A DNA stretch of 64,000 nucleotides. Origin: Antedon mediterranea (Eukaryota; Echinodermata; Crinoidea; Comatulida; Antedonidae). The stretch is from positions 13,822,501 to 13,886,500 of the forward strand of contig NC_092672.1 of assembly GCF_964355755.1 (NCBI RefSeq), given 5' to 3'. Both the position numbers and the translations under genes were made by a program. Shown one piece after another: positions 25,077 to 35,199 of this stretch. Position 1 is the stretch's first letter. Each line of letters starts with the position of its first letter. Below the pieces are notes generated by a model, which did no database searches, had not been told where the DNA came from, and saw only the letters and a program-made list of their open reading frames with translations.

Positions 25077-26266
25077 AAGTGAGAGAGTTTGTCTGTTTGT
25101 TTGTTTGTCTGTTTGTTGGTTATACAAAATTTTGTTACTGCACGTAATCTTACATATGGGGTATCAAAATGACCGCAATTGTACCGGGAATGTTCTAAGC
25201 TATATTTCAACATCATCCGCCACCTAGGATCCAAGTTAGGGACCAAAATGTGGTCAAAACCCCCACTTTCGATGTTTGTTCGTTATAAAAATTTCTGTGT
25301 CTGCACGTAACCATACGTATGGGGTATCAAAATGATGGCAATTGTACCCGGAAGGTTTTAAACTACATTTAAAAAAATTCCCCCGACTCCTGGGGTTTTT
25401 GTGGGAGGGGTGGGGGCGGGGGGTGGAGTGGTGGTTTGTGATGTCATTTTTTGCTAGGGCTCGGGGTTGTAGGCTATCGAATTGTAAAAATATACTACAA
25501 AAGTTTGACAGTATTTTAATTATCCTCAGCAAGGCGTATATAGATTTACATATTTTATTCATTAACCAATATGACACCTATTCATTTACACATTTAGCAA
25601 AGTACTTTAACCATATCCAGCTGTGTATCGGTCTCTTGGATTGTCTCATTACAGACATCCATGGGGTGGGGATGTAGGCCTATGACCATGACTGAAACTG
25701 TATTTGGAATGTTTTAAACTACATTTGAAAACTGCCACTGAGGGATTATGGGTTGGGAGTGATAATAACACAATTTGTACTGGAACCGGCTTCAACACAT
25801 CACCCAGTGTATCTGGGGTGAGCGAAAATACTAGCGTAATGAAGTAGCCTATATGATTGGATTGTACTAGGAAAAGTTACTAAATTTGAACTGTCCAGGG
25901 GAGGAGTTAAGGTTTGTTGATGGTGGCTGGGGTGGTGAAAGGAGAAAGAAGGCTGGGGGACCGCAGTATCTAAATTACATATTTTAATTATCAGCCAATA
26001 TGACACCTATTCATTTACACAATTTACAACGTACTTCAACCATTATTAGACCCATCGTAGCTATGCATACTCCTATCAATTCGAAGCTTAGGTTGAATTG
26101 AATTTGTCCATCACTGGGAAGAATTTGTTTTTAAGAAAGAGTATGGGGTGTTATTGAAGAGGGGTGGAGGTTGGCGAGTATAGACAGATACTGGCGTCGG
26201 GTGTTATGTACTGAGAAGGCTGTAAACTAATTTTGAAACCCGCCCTGGGGCGGGTATAATTGCTAG
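25077..26266 (+). mobile_element. Non-autonomous Helitron (left arm)
   Basis: It starts TCTATATTATAA directly after an A (25,076). It ends with the hairpin CCCGCCC-TG-GGGCGGG (26,239-26,254), eight spacer bases, then CTAG (26,263-26,266) followed by T. A 5' TC, a 3' hairpin plus CTRR, and insertion between A and T are the defining Helitron ends. The interior has repeated GGGTATCAAAATGA..GCAATTG blocks and no Rep/helicase. The roughly 110-residue open frames on both strands are chance. Confidence 0.85.
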
Positions 26267-28433
26267 TAAATGATATGCACATTTAATAATACAATTTTGT
26301 TTTTGCATCCACATGATATTATTATATAATGAATTTTTCAATTGTGTAGCCAAGTCACACCTGTGGTACATTGGGTTAACTTTCACAATTCTTATTTGTT
26401 TTTTTTTCTTTTTTTCCATAATAGTGTAAGGTTATAGTAGGTCACCCCATGAATAAAGGTGCAATAGTATGATATATAACATTGTTTTATCAAAGTGCCG
26501 TTAAAATGAATAATTATAAAATATTATTATAATATATAAAAGTAAAGCCACATTAAATCGTATTTAATTAGGATAATATATGGATGCACCTTCCATTTGG
26601 TCGAGTGCCACTGTTGTAAAAGTGTAATCTCCAAATAAATTATTATTATTATTATTATTATTATGGGCAACACTAGCCCTATATCAGTGGAAGTGCTTTT
26701 ACAAAATTGAGAATATGAATATTTTACATCCATTTCAAAAGCTTCATTATTATTGCGATCTTTTAGACATTATGTGAGTTAAAAAACAGAAAATTAAAAA
26801 AACATTTAAATATAAATCCACTAGTCCTTTATAAGTGAAAGAATAAAATTGAGAATATGAAGCAAACAAGCACTGCCTGAGTGAACTGGAATAAAGAAAT
26901 AAAAACAAAGGATCAAGGCACAAGCTGAAAACAATGAAGATAGCTTGGTAGATATAAACAATTAGGAATGTATCTAAAAAAAAACAACTCAAATGGTGGT
27001 TAATATTGAACCTTAAACTTAGGTAGTCGATGGAATAATTTTACCGATCTGGGAGTATGTTAATGTTAAGATCAAACAGTTTTGTGGCTTTAAGTAGTAA
27101 TTCCAAGTTTTTTTTGTCTTTTGACAACCTAATATGTTCGTGTCATTGATATAAGATATTACACGAATGCGACATGTCTTTTGAATGCAATACATTGAAC
27201 GTTCTTTGCGGTTTCTGCAAGTATCAGTATTATTCATTTAGGCCTATATCATTCAGATTAGATATAATATTCAGAACCGGCGCAACGTTTTTGAAATTTA
27301 GTGGTAATTTAAGGTTGTGTATATTTGGAAGTCCAAACCCACGTCAGCTCGACTATGATTGGGACTAATGTTTAGAGCATTTTTAGGAATTCGGAGTTCT
27401 GTGCTGTTTCTGCGATTATCCCTTTATATCACATTAGATCAAAAAAAAAACCCAATGATATGTTATTGATATAAGGGTTTATCTCTGTCACGGAAATTAG
27501 GCATTAATAACGTCAAGGACATTACAATTTTGTCGCAATAATTGCCAACCCCAAAAACAACTATCACTCAAATCATGCTTGAAAAGGCACAACTTTATAC
27601 ACCCTTTATACTATAAAGTACTACTAATACTATAAAAAATGTACTACAATGATAGTTTTCAGTAATTACTTCTTATATGCATCATGCACACTAATTAATC
27701 AGTTTTGTCTTCTACATATAAATTTTGATAATGAAATTGTTTGCAACATCAATATAAACACTTCCAAAAGTGGCATACAGGGTCGGAGCCCCATGCCATT
27801 AGCTACCCATGATCATCATGTAGGCGTAGTGCCGTTAAAATGAATTATTATAAAATATTATTATTAAGCAAAGGTATAAATGTGTAATTTTATGAAAGCA
27901 TTTTGTGTCTCACAGTGTAGATATATCGCTTAATTATGGATTATTTAACCCTTTTAACCCTGGTGTGTTTATTTCTTTCTAATTAAAAGTCTAACCTGAA
28001 TTTTAAATCAATGAATAAAGAGTAACAGTGACCGTACCATGCATATAGGCTCAATAGAATTATAAATTTCAAAGAGTTTTGTTAAATTCGTTTATAATAT
28101 ATCAAAGTATAGCCACATTAAATCTTTAAAACAAGTTAAATCTAAACTTTAAATTCTATCTTCAAACAATTTCCTGTATGATCAAATCATCTTTTATGTA
28201 TATAATTTTCAGAAATGAATACTGTACCTTGTAATAATAATATAATAATATTTATTTTGAGCAACACATATTTAACAGTGGCACACATACAACATTTAAG
28301 CATATCAAAATATGTTTATACCTCCATGATTTAAGCAACACAATTACTTTAAAAAAAAAATATACAAAAACAATAGAAAATAAAAACTGAAACTACCTGT
28401 ACAACTTGTCATATTTAATTAATAGGATACCAG
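26267..28433. other. Dispersed-repeat fragments, no gene seen
   Basis: Holds an (ATT)n tract (26,638-26,663). A GTGCCGTTAAAATGAAT...TATAAAATATTATTA block occurs twice (about 26,495 and 27,830). Two inverted LINE-tail-like pieces with AATAATAAT, then TTATTT, then an ACAGTGGCAC end lie near 26,600-26,665 and 28,230-28,290. Mirror 48,582-50,748. Confidence 0.5.
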
Positions 28434-31400
28434 TAACCCATACAGACTAATACATTTACATCCCACTCAATATCACCTCACAGGTTTCACGTGGTTAGGC
28501 CAGTATTACTACGATAAAACGCTTCCCCAAGGCGGCGGATCTTCGTGTCAAATATTCAATAAGTTTTCTGACGGAGTAAAATTTTTCCTTATAAAAAAGT
28601 TAAAACAGCCCAATAACGTGAAAATATTAGACGACATCCTCGTCATTGAAGACACACACCAACTGTGTGCGAACTCCTTGAAGATATCCAAGGCGCTTGC
28701 TGACCGCGGTGGCATACCTCTAGCACCGCACAAAACAATTTCACCCACCACCACCATTTCCTTCCTGGGTATTGAACTTGACTTACAGAAAATGTAAGAC
28801 AGGCTTCCATCTGAGATAATAAAATTACGTTACTCCCTTTAAAGTTCAAAACTTCACTCAACTAAATTGAGAGCCCCCCAATCTCTTTGAAAAGCTACAA
28901 TTTGCCACCTGGGTTATACCCTCTGGACTGGCGTTCCTAAGAAGGCTTAATGCCCTAACGGCCGGTCTAACTAACCCCTTTTCAACTATTCACCTTTCTG
29001 ACTCAGCAAAGGAAGATCTCCAAATTTGGGCCGACTTTCTTAGCAAACACAATGGCGTTACTATTTTTCACCCCCACAAAAATTTGACTCGCAGCGTTTA
29101 CATTTCTCCTCTGATGCCTCAAAAACCGCACTTGGTGCGACCTTCCAAAAGTTCTGGATTCAAGGCCGCTGGCCGGAATCTTGGAAAATGTTCGACATCA
29201 TAGTTCTCGAAATTTACCCCATCTATGTCATGCTTTCGATTTTTGCAAAACAGCTAGCCAACACCCATGTAGTTTTCCACTGTGATAACCTAGCTGATGT
29301 ATATGTGCTTAACAAAAAAATTGTCATCAAACGAAAAGGTCATGAGAGTGGTTCGCGCTATCGTCCTTTTGTTACTACTAAACAACATTCAGTTTACAGC
29401 CAGGCACATCCCTGGTAAGCAAAACAGGATATGTGACGCTCTTTCTCGTTTTCAGGAAACGGAGGCCATGCTAGAGGAGCACAGTATGAACCGCACACCG
29501 CTAAAGATACCAAAGCACTTACAACCAATCTACTTCGAACCACTAAACAACTCAAGATCCTCACACGAGAGCTAATGTGGAACTCATTAAAATGGACCTG
29601 AAATGGATTTTCGATTTTTTTCATTTTAGAATGATGTTTTGGGGGCTATTAGGTGTTGCTAGAATGTATATTGTTACAAAATATAAATTGGCCCTTTTGG
29701 GGAAAGCCCCATTTGAAAATCAAAAAAATTCGCGGGTGACGTCACTTTGCGAATATATTCCTATCCCTCCAATGGACAATTTGCAGTTTTTTGGCTATAA
29801 TTCTTGAAATCTATGGATTATTTTCTAAAAAATGCTTGTGTATTTGCAGAAACGTATTTAGAATTTTTTTAGATAAAATTATTACCGTATAAACGGTTAT
29901 TCATCGAGTAAATGACGATTTAAAATCTTAAAATCAACGGTTTTTTTTCTGGCAATACCGAAGTTGGCCTGGCAACGTTGTCCGGGATACAGCTCCGTGC
30001 GCAATGATGCGTATCCATATTTTCCGTTCGTGTATTTTGTATCATTCGTAATTTATACTGCTAAAATATGTTAGTTTCTTTAGTTTTTAGTTTAGCAGAA
30101 TTAAATTAGTAATAACTAATATGAGATGATTATTTATTTGTCACGAATCAGGCAGTTCGAAAACGAATTTTATTCATATTTTACTTTGGCTTGACAATGA
30201 GCGCAGCAAGTTGTTGATATCGCTTTGGTCCTTGGATGCACATGAAACGGAGCCTCGCCGCATGATGTGGGTGGTGGATCGACTCCGCTCACTGGATTGG
30301 GGGCCTAGGCCTAGTAAAGGTTTGGGAGGTAGGCCTTCTAAATTCGGGTTTTAGAACAAACGAAGTACATTTTAGGGACCTATATTTCAACAACATTAGA
30401 TATTGAATAAATTAGTATTAGTGTTAACGCTTCGCGTATCTTTCCAGGCCGTCGATCATTCACTGACTATCGGGCGGCATACACGCTCTCTCGATATCAT
30501 TGTGTGTATATGTGACGTCGTGAATATAGAGGCTTCCGACGGCCGTTGAAATAGAATATTGCAATGGCGTGAGTAATTTTCGCTAATTTACCATGGTATC
30601 TTAAAATTTCGTTTACTCAAAATACTATACATTTTGTTTTTATTTGTATGGGTTTGTGTTAATTTGATACATTTAAATAACATGTGTGAATTTCTTGAAA
30701 ATCGAAATTCCATTTCAGGTCCATTTTAAGCAAATGGCACCATTTTAACCAATTCAGGAAATCACTAAGCCTTCCGCTACCAGTGACTCCACAGACAATT
30801 GTTCTCTATGTAAGTAAGCTGACTAAAAATGCACTGGCGATTTCCACGATTCGAAACTACCTTAGCCCAGTGTCATTCGTGCACAGGGTATCATTTCTGG
30901 AAGACCTTACCGCAAATCCAGCAGTCGGCAATTTATGCAGAGGAGTAGCGAAACAAAAAACAAACTCTCCATCCAAACCAATCAGACCGCCGGTCACCTC
31001 CGACATTCTTGTAACGCTAATTGGACATATGCGAGGTAGCATGAAATCCAAATACGAATTCATTCTATACAGAGCCTTGTTCATAATATGTTACTTCGCA
31101 TGCCTCAGAGCCAGTGAAGCAGTAGTCTCCAAGGCCGCAGAACACACACTAATGCTATAAACAATTAGCTCGCCATGCTAGTCTGGAACATACACAGTTT
31201 AACACTCATTCTTTCAGAATTGGTCGAGCTACCGACCTTCACCAACTTTGACACTCTCACCAAGACATTTTGATTTTTGGACGATGGTCGAACCACATAA
31301 CTTTGTCAAATACAGCGTTGTAAATATGGGTGCTGGCTGGTTGGCATATTTCCTAAGCATGACTGGGTATTAAGCGTCAAGCTTAAACAAACTTTGATAC

Positions 31401-31611
31401 TTATTTTTTCTGTATAACGTTTTACTTATTTCATTTTTGTTTTCTTTCGGTGACAGCATAGGTTGCACCGCCAATTATAATCATATGTTCAATCGGAGTC
31501 AACACGTTGCTCCAGGTAGACTAATAAGTTATTTATATGTTTTCGGTGTCAACATGGTTGCACCGTTTATTAAACTCAATTCTCAAACGCGTACTGGAGT
31601 CAACACATGTT
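28434..31611 (+). mobile_element. Truncated DIRS-type element carrying a nested transposon (left arm)
   Basis: Close relative of the minus-strand copy at 9.2-11.3 kb. It starts abruptly at RT motif A (DTSNPYRLIHLHP), covers RT (28,436-28,797), RNase H (about 29,000-29,575) and tyrosine recombinase (30,750-31,350), and stops at 31,611 inside the first terminal repeat. RNase H has a frameshift near 29,320. The recombinase shows LRASEAV, then after stops HSFRIGRATD and GRWSN; no clear nucleophilic tyrosine is visible. It is dead. Confidence 0.85.
29591..30725. mobile_element. TTAA-flanked TIR transposon nested in DIRS (left arm)
   Basis: Inverted ends AATGGACCTGAAATGGA are followed by near-matching TTTCGATTTT on both sides and flanked by TTAA (29,587-29,590 and 30,726-30,729). 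The older DIRS copy keeps a single TTAA at the equivalent place (about 10,123-10,126), giving a natural empty site. TTAA duplications are made by piggyBac and Kolobok elements; the ends do not show the piggyBac CCYT start. The 1,135-bp unit codes for nothing recognisable. Confidence 0.88.
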
Positions 31612-31650
31612 AGTAGTAAATAAGGTACTTCAGACCCGACCTTGATGTAT

Positions 31651-31951
31651 TTCCTGATTACGTAATATCCGCCAGGTGTTTCTAATGAAGGTCGTTTCCG
31701 CCAGGTGTTTCTAATGAAGGTCGTTCTTTTCCTGATTACGTATAGTTATGTAATTTCCGCCAGGTGTTTCTAATGAAGGTCGTTTTTTTCCTGTTATTGT
31801 AATAGTTATGTAATTTCCGCCAGGTGTTTCTAATGAAGGTCGTTCTTTTCCTGGTTTCGTACTAGTTATGTAATTTCCGCCAGGTGTTTCTAATGAAGGT
31901 CGTTCTTTTCCTGGTTTCGTAATAATTATGTAATTTCCGCCAGGTGTTTCT
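31651..31951. repeat. 60-bp minisatellite upstream of the 184-residue ORF (left arm)
   Basis: GCCAGGTGTTTCTAATGAAG recurs from 31,671, 31,700, 31,759, 31,819, 31,879 and 31,939 (the last partial). The period is 60 bp after a shorter first step. It starts 40 bp after the DIRS end and stops about 170 bp before the ATG at 32,122. Confidence 0.92.
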
Positions 31952-32000
31952 TTGTCTCTTATTTATTAATTTTTGGCGCGATGTTCTGGTACGTGGTGAG

Positions 32001-32008
32001 TGACGTCA
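32001..32008 (+). promoter_or_regulatory. CRE-like TGACGTCA
   Basis: A perfect 8-base CREB/ATF palindrome 114 bases before the ATG at 32,122, between the minisatellite and the ORF. Mirror 45,034-45,041. Function not shown. Confidence 0.35.
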
Positions 32009-32121
32009 TTACGTTATTTATGATTTAAGACGGTGTAACAAAGTGAAGCGGTTATTGTTGTACTATTTTCCAGTTGTTTTTGCATATTTTTGCGTAGAGT
32101 ATCTCTTTTCAGTATTTCATT

Positions 32122-32676
32122 ATGTCTGGAAGTATATATTTTTCGCAAGGGAGTTGTGCAGATAATGTTATAATAATTAGCGATGATGAGGAGACTGTTG
32201 TTGTTCCAGGCAGTGATATAGATGATCGTTACACGGAGGCCGAAGAGGTTATCCCCGCCGGTATAGATGAAGGAGTCGAGAGGAGTAACAGGCCTACAAG
32301 TTGTATATTCACGTACGTGGACGAGGTGGAGAGAGAATTTATGTTGAAAATGGAGCGTTTGGTTAAACAATTGTTTGCTGCTCAAGTGTTAGCCAAGTGT
32401 TGGGTTTTAAGTAAAGCGGCTTGTTATGGTTGTGAATTTGACAGGAGCAGTCAAAAAGATCATGATTTTTGTTGTATGAAGTCTCTAGAGGAACAGATTG
32501 ACTATTTTTATCGGGAGGTTCTGGATAAGAAGTATGTTTCAGTCGATACCGTTTACAACGAACTAAATATGCACGGAGAATATTCATTGCCTCGGTATAG
32601 ACATTTCGTTTATTTTCTTGTCAATACCCTGATTAATTCAGAGGCTATTTTTAAGCTGTTGTGCGAGGATATTTAA
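32122..32676 (+). CDS. 184-residue single-exon protein with SIM-like and zinc-like motifs (left arm)
   Basis: I do not recognise an orthologue. The frame is open from ATG to TAA without introns. Residues 15-24 read NVIIISDDEE, a hydrophobic core followed by Ser and acids, as in SUMO-interacting motifs. Residues 93-118 contain ACYGCEFDR...QKDHDFCC, so Cys101, Cys104, His114 and Cys117/118 could bind one zinc. The C-terminal third is probably helical. The gene is preceded by a minisatellite and a CRE-like site and followed 160 bp later by the PC4-like frame on the same strand. Compact intronless genes next to tandem repeats can point to a viral or mobile-element origin, but nothing in the sequence proves that. 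Confidence 0.6.
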   Translation: MSGSIYFSQGSCADNVIIISDDEETVVVPGSDIDDRYTEAEEVIPAGIDEGVERSNRPTSCIFTYVDEVEREFMLKMERLVKQLFAAQVLAKCWVLSKAACYGCEFDRSSQKDHDFCCMKSLEEQIDYFYREVLDKKYVSVDTVYNELNMHGEYSLPRYRHFVYFLVNTLINSEAIFKLLCEDI

Positions 32677-32771
32677 ATTGTGTTTCGCACGTGTCACGGA
32701 AACGATTGACCGGAAATAACAATCATTATCTTTTTAATTACTGTACTGGGCTACTTCTCTACTGAGCTGCA

Positions 32772-32778
32772 TATATAT
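32772..32778 (+). promoter_or_regulatory. TATA box before the PC4-like frame
   Basis: TATATAT lies 57 bases before the ATG at 32,836, a spacing that would leave a short leader. Mirror 44,264-44,270. Confidence 0.45.
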
Positions 32779-32835
32779 CCTGATTCAAGCGTAATCGTTC
32801 GTTTCACTCTCTGTAACTCTCTACAGTCTATAAAC

Positions 32836-33467
32836 ATGAGTTTCAACTGTTTACCTACTCCGAAATTAGCAATTGGTGAGAAAGCCCGTAGGACTATGAA
32901 AAGAGTTATGGGGAGTTCTAATGGTCAAGCTGACGAGTGTAGCAGTTTAAAATTACCAACGATGGCTTCTACATCAGCGAATATAATGGATTCTATAAAA
33001 TCTTTTAACGGTCAAACAGATGAGTGTAAAGGTTTGAGTAAAGCCTCAGGAATGAGCGCCCGAGATTTTGCCGTAATGACCGATGGTGTACCAAAGATTT
33101 CCATAACTTCAAAGAATCGGATTTTCTTGTCTGAAAAACGCCATGTAGTGGCCCAGCGATGGGGTGACGATGTTTATGTTTGTCTCAGAGAGTATTACTA
33201 AACGGAAGAATATGGTGCCTTCAAACCTGGACCTCTAGGTATTAATTTACCCGTTCTGCTGTGGCAAAAACTTTTCAACAATATTGATTTAATTATTCAG
33301 TCACTGGAAGACTTACAAAGAGACATTAACATGGTGGAGGCAGTAAGAATCCCCCTTTCGGACATAATTCATGTGGTAGTAACTGGAAAGAAGAACAATT
33401 TGTGTGTATTCGTCGCTATTACCAGTCTGAAGAAGGAGGAAAGTTTAAACCCGGTAAAAAAGGTGTA
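32836..33467 (+). pseudogene. PC4/SUB1-like coactivator domain, first copy, with in-frame stop (left arm)
   Basis: PC4 is a single-stranded DNA-binding transcription cofactor. The frame starts at ATG 32,836. It has a repeated N-terminal segment (NGQADEC...SLK and NGQTDEC...GLSK), then a PC4-like domain from about residue 86: ISITSKNRIFLSEKR, QRWGDDVYVCLREYY. A TAA at 33,199-33,201 interrupts it. The same frame continues with the rest of the domain (TEEYGAFKPGPLGINLPVLL, then WQKLF) and stays open to 33,467. The stop falls where the second copy has Gln, so a nonsense change is likely. It is present in both arms and so predates the palindrome, unless both arms share one sequencing error. Confidence 0.72.
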
Positions 33468-34675
33468 AACCTTCCAAAGAGTCAGTGGTTCAAGTTAATT
33501 GAAAAACACGGTGAAATACAAAAGATGATTGAGGAGGTTGGTAATGATAATGCAGCTACTGTTGAAGGAGGTGTTGACAAAAACGTTAATGGAGGACGTT
33601 TATTCAATTCAGAACATCATTTGCTACCTCCTGATAAGTTATCGGTGCAAAAGATAATAGGGGAAAATTTAGACTGTGATTACCTTCAACTTCTTGATAA
33701 AGGAGCAGCCGATACATTGTTTAAAAAATGTGAGGAAGAGATTGACTATTTTACCGGTGATTTTGCAAAGGTGAAAGTGTATGGAAAGTGGTTTAATATT
33801 CCTAGAAAACAGGTTAGTTCCATTATGTTTTTATCCGTGGTTTTGTATTAATGACTTGTTAATTACTTGTATATCGTTTCCTTTGTTTTTCTTTATTTAC
33901 CGCTGTGTAGCTATAGGTGTAATTTACTCTTTTACTGTAAATTATTTTATTTAGGCGTGTTCATTTACATCTCGCCAAATAATAAATGACTTTCTTTGTA
34001 TGGTTTCCTCTCTGCAGGTTTCGTTTGGCAATTCAGGCTTAACTTACAAATATTCAGGCAATACAGTACCAGCTTTACCGTGGCCACCATTCCTGAAAGA
34101 TCTCCGCGACCTTTTAAAATCGGTTACAGGACATTACTTCAATTTTGTTTTGGTCAACCGGTAAATATTCTTGTTTATTATTTTATTTATTTATTTATTT
34201 ATTTATTTTTATTGATTAAAAGGGTCTATAGTTTACCTCTAAAACGATTGAACATTATCAGTATTCATACTGGATGATTTCTGCAATTTGTTAGATAAGA
34301 TTGTTTTAATGGATAATTGGGGTTTTTTTTAGTCTCATCTTAAAATATCTTATTTTCTATTGTATTTTGTCGTTACTCTATAGATATGCTACTGGAAGTG
34401 ATTACATTGGCGAACACAAAGATGATGAGAAAGACATGGATCACTTTAGTTCAATCGCCTCTGTATCATTGGGGCAAACACGTATGTTTAGATTTCGACA
34501 TGGTGATGCGCGAGGTAAGAGTCCCAAAAGAATCATTGAGCCAGTAACTGTTGATCTTAAACACGGTACATTATTAATGATGAATTATCCCACTAATGAG
34601 TACTGGTACCATTCACTGCCTAAAAATCAATCCATCAAGCTACCAAGAATAAATCTCACGTTTAGAGATATTTAA
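33330..34675 (+). CDS. ALKBH2: ALKBH2-like DNA dealkylase preceded in frame by a second PC4-like domain (left arm)
   Basis: Three exons: to 33,812 (open from 33,330), 34,018-34,160 and 34,384-34,675. From the ATG at 33,525 they give an intact 240-residue protein, close to human ALKBH2 (261). ALKBH2 is a nuclear Fe(II)/2-oxoglutarate dioxygenase that removes 1-methyladenine and 3-methylcytosine from DNA. Family landmarks are LDCDYLQLL, EIDYFTGDFAKVKVYGKW and PRKQ, then GEHKDDE (iron His and Asp), RGKSPKR, YWYHSLP (second iron His) and PRINLTFR (2-oxoglutarate arginines). Directly upstream in frame, 33,387-33,524 encodes most of a PC4 domain (EEQFVCIRRYYQSEEGGKFK, PGKKGVNLPKSQWFKL). Its first strands (IPLSDIIHVVV) lie in another frame, with the shift at about 33,383. 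Whether PC4 and ALKBH2 form one protein is unresolved. Confidence 0.85.
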
Positions 34676-35193
34676 AGATGAGAGAAATGTTACGCAAACA
34701 TTACAGTCTTTAATAGTGATTGCAGATCTCAAGAATATCAACTGTTCATGATCTGTTCTCATTTAGTATAGTAGTACCAGTTGAATTATTTTTGTGATGA
34801 TATTCCTACAAATGGTTGTATTATTGTATTGAAGTTAATTCACTTAGATTTTGGCCTAATTCCATTGATCGTTAATAATCATGTGATTGTTTGTCATTGT
34901 GTGGATAATGATTAACTTTACGAATAATTTCTTAAAAGTAACTTGTAATGTATTTCTAATTGTTAAATACAATTTTTTATGTTTTTAATAAGTGTGTAAG
35001 TTTTTCTTTAAAGCATTTTAATCGTAATTTCAAGAGTAATATGTACTTGTAACGTTTGAACCGGACTGGTAGATTAAACAAAAAAAAAACAAAAACAACA
35101 AAAACAAAACACGTTATAATAACACTAATAACAGCACATATTTTCGTACATGTATCAATGATTTATCTACATATGTGTGATTAATATTATTAC

Positions 35194-35199
35194 AATAAA
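35194..35199 (+). promoter_or_regulatory. Possible ALKBH2 polyadenylation signal
   Basis: First clear AATAAA after the stop, giving a 3' UTR of about 0.5 kb. Mirror 41,842-41,847 (reads TTTATT on +). Confidence 0.4.

Noticed and set aside
25254-25677. Open frames of 107-111 codons on both strands
   Set aside because: They overlap each other inside the non-autonomous Helitron and have no domain.
32014-32385. 123-codon minus-strand frame opposite the 184-residue ORF
   Set aside because: Shadow frame with no motif; the plus-strand protein carries the recognisable features.
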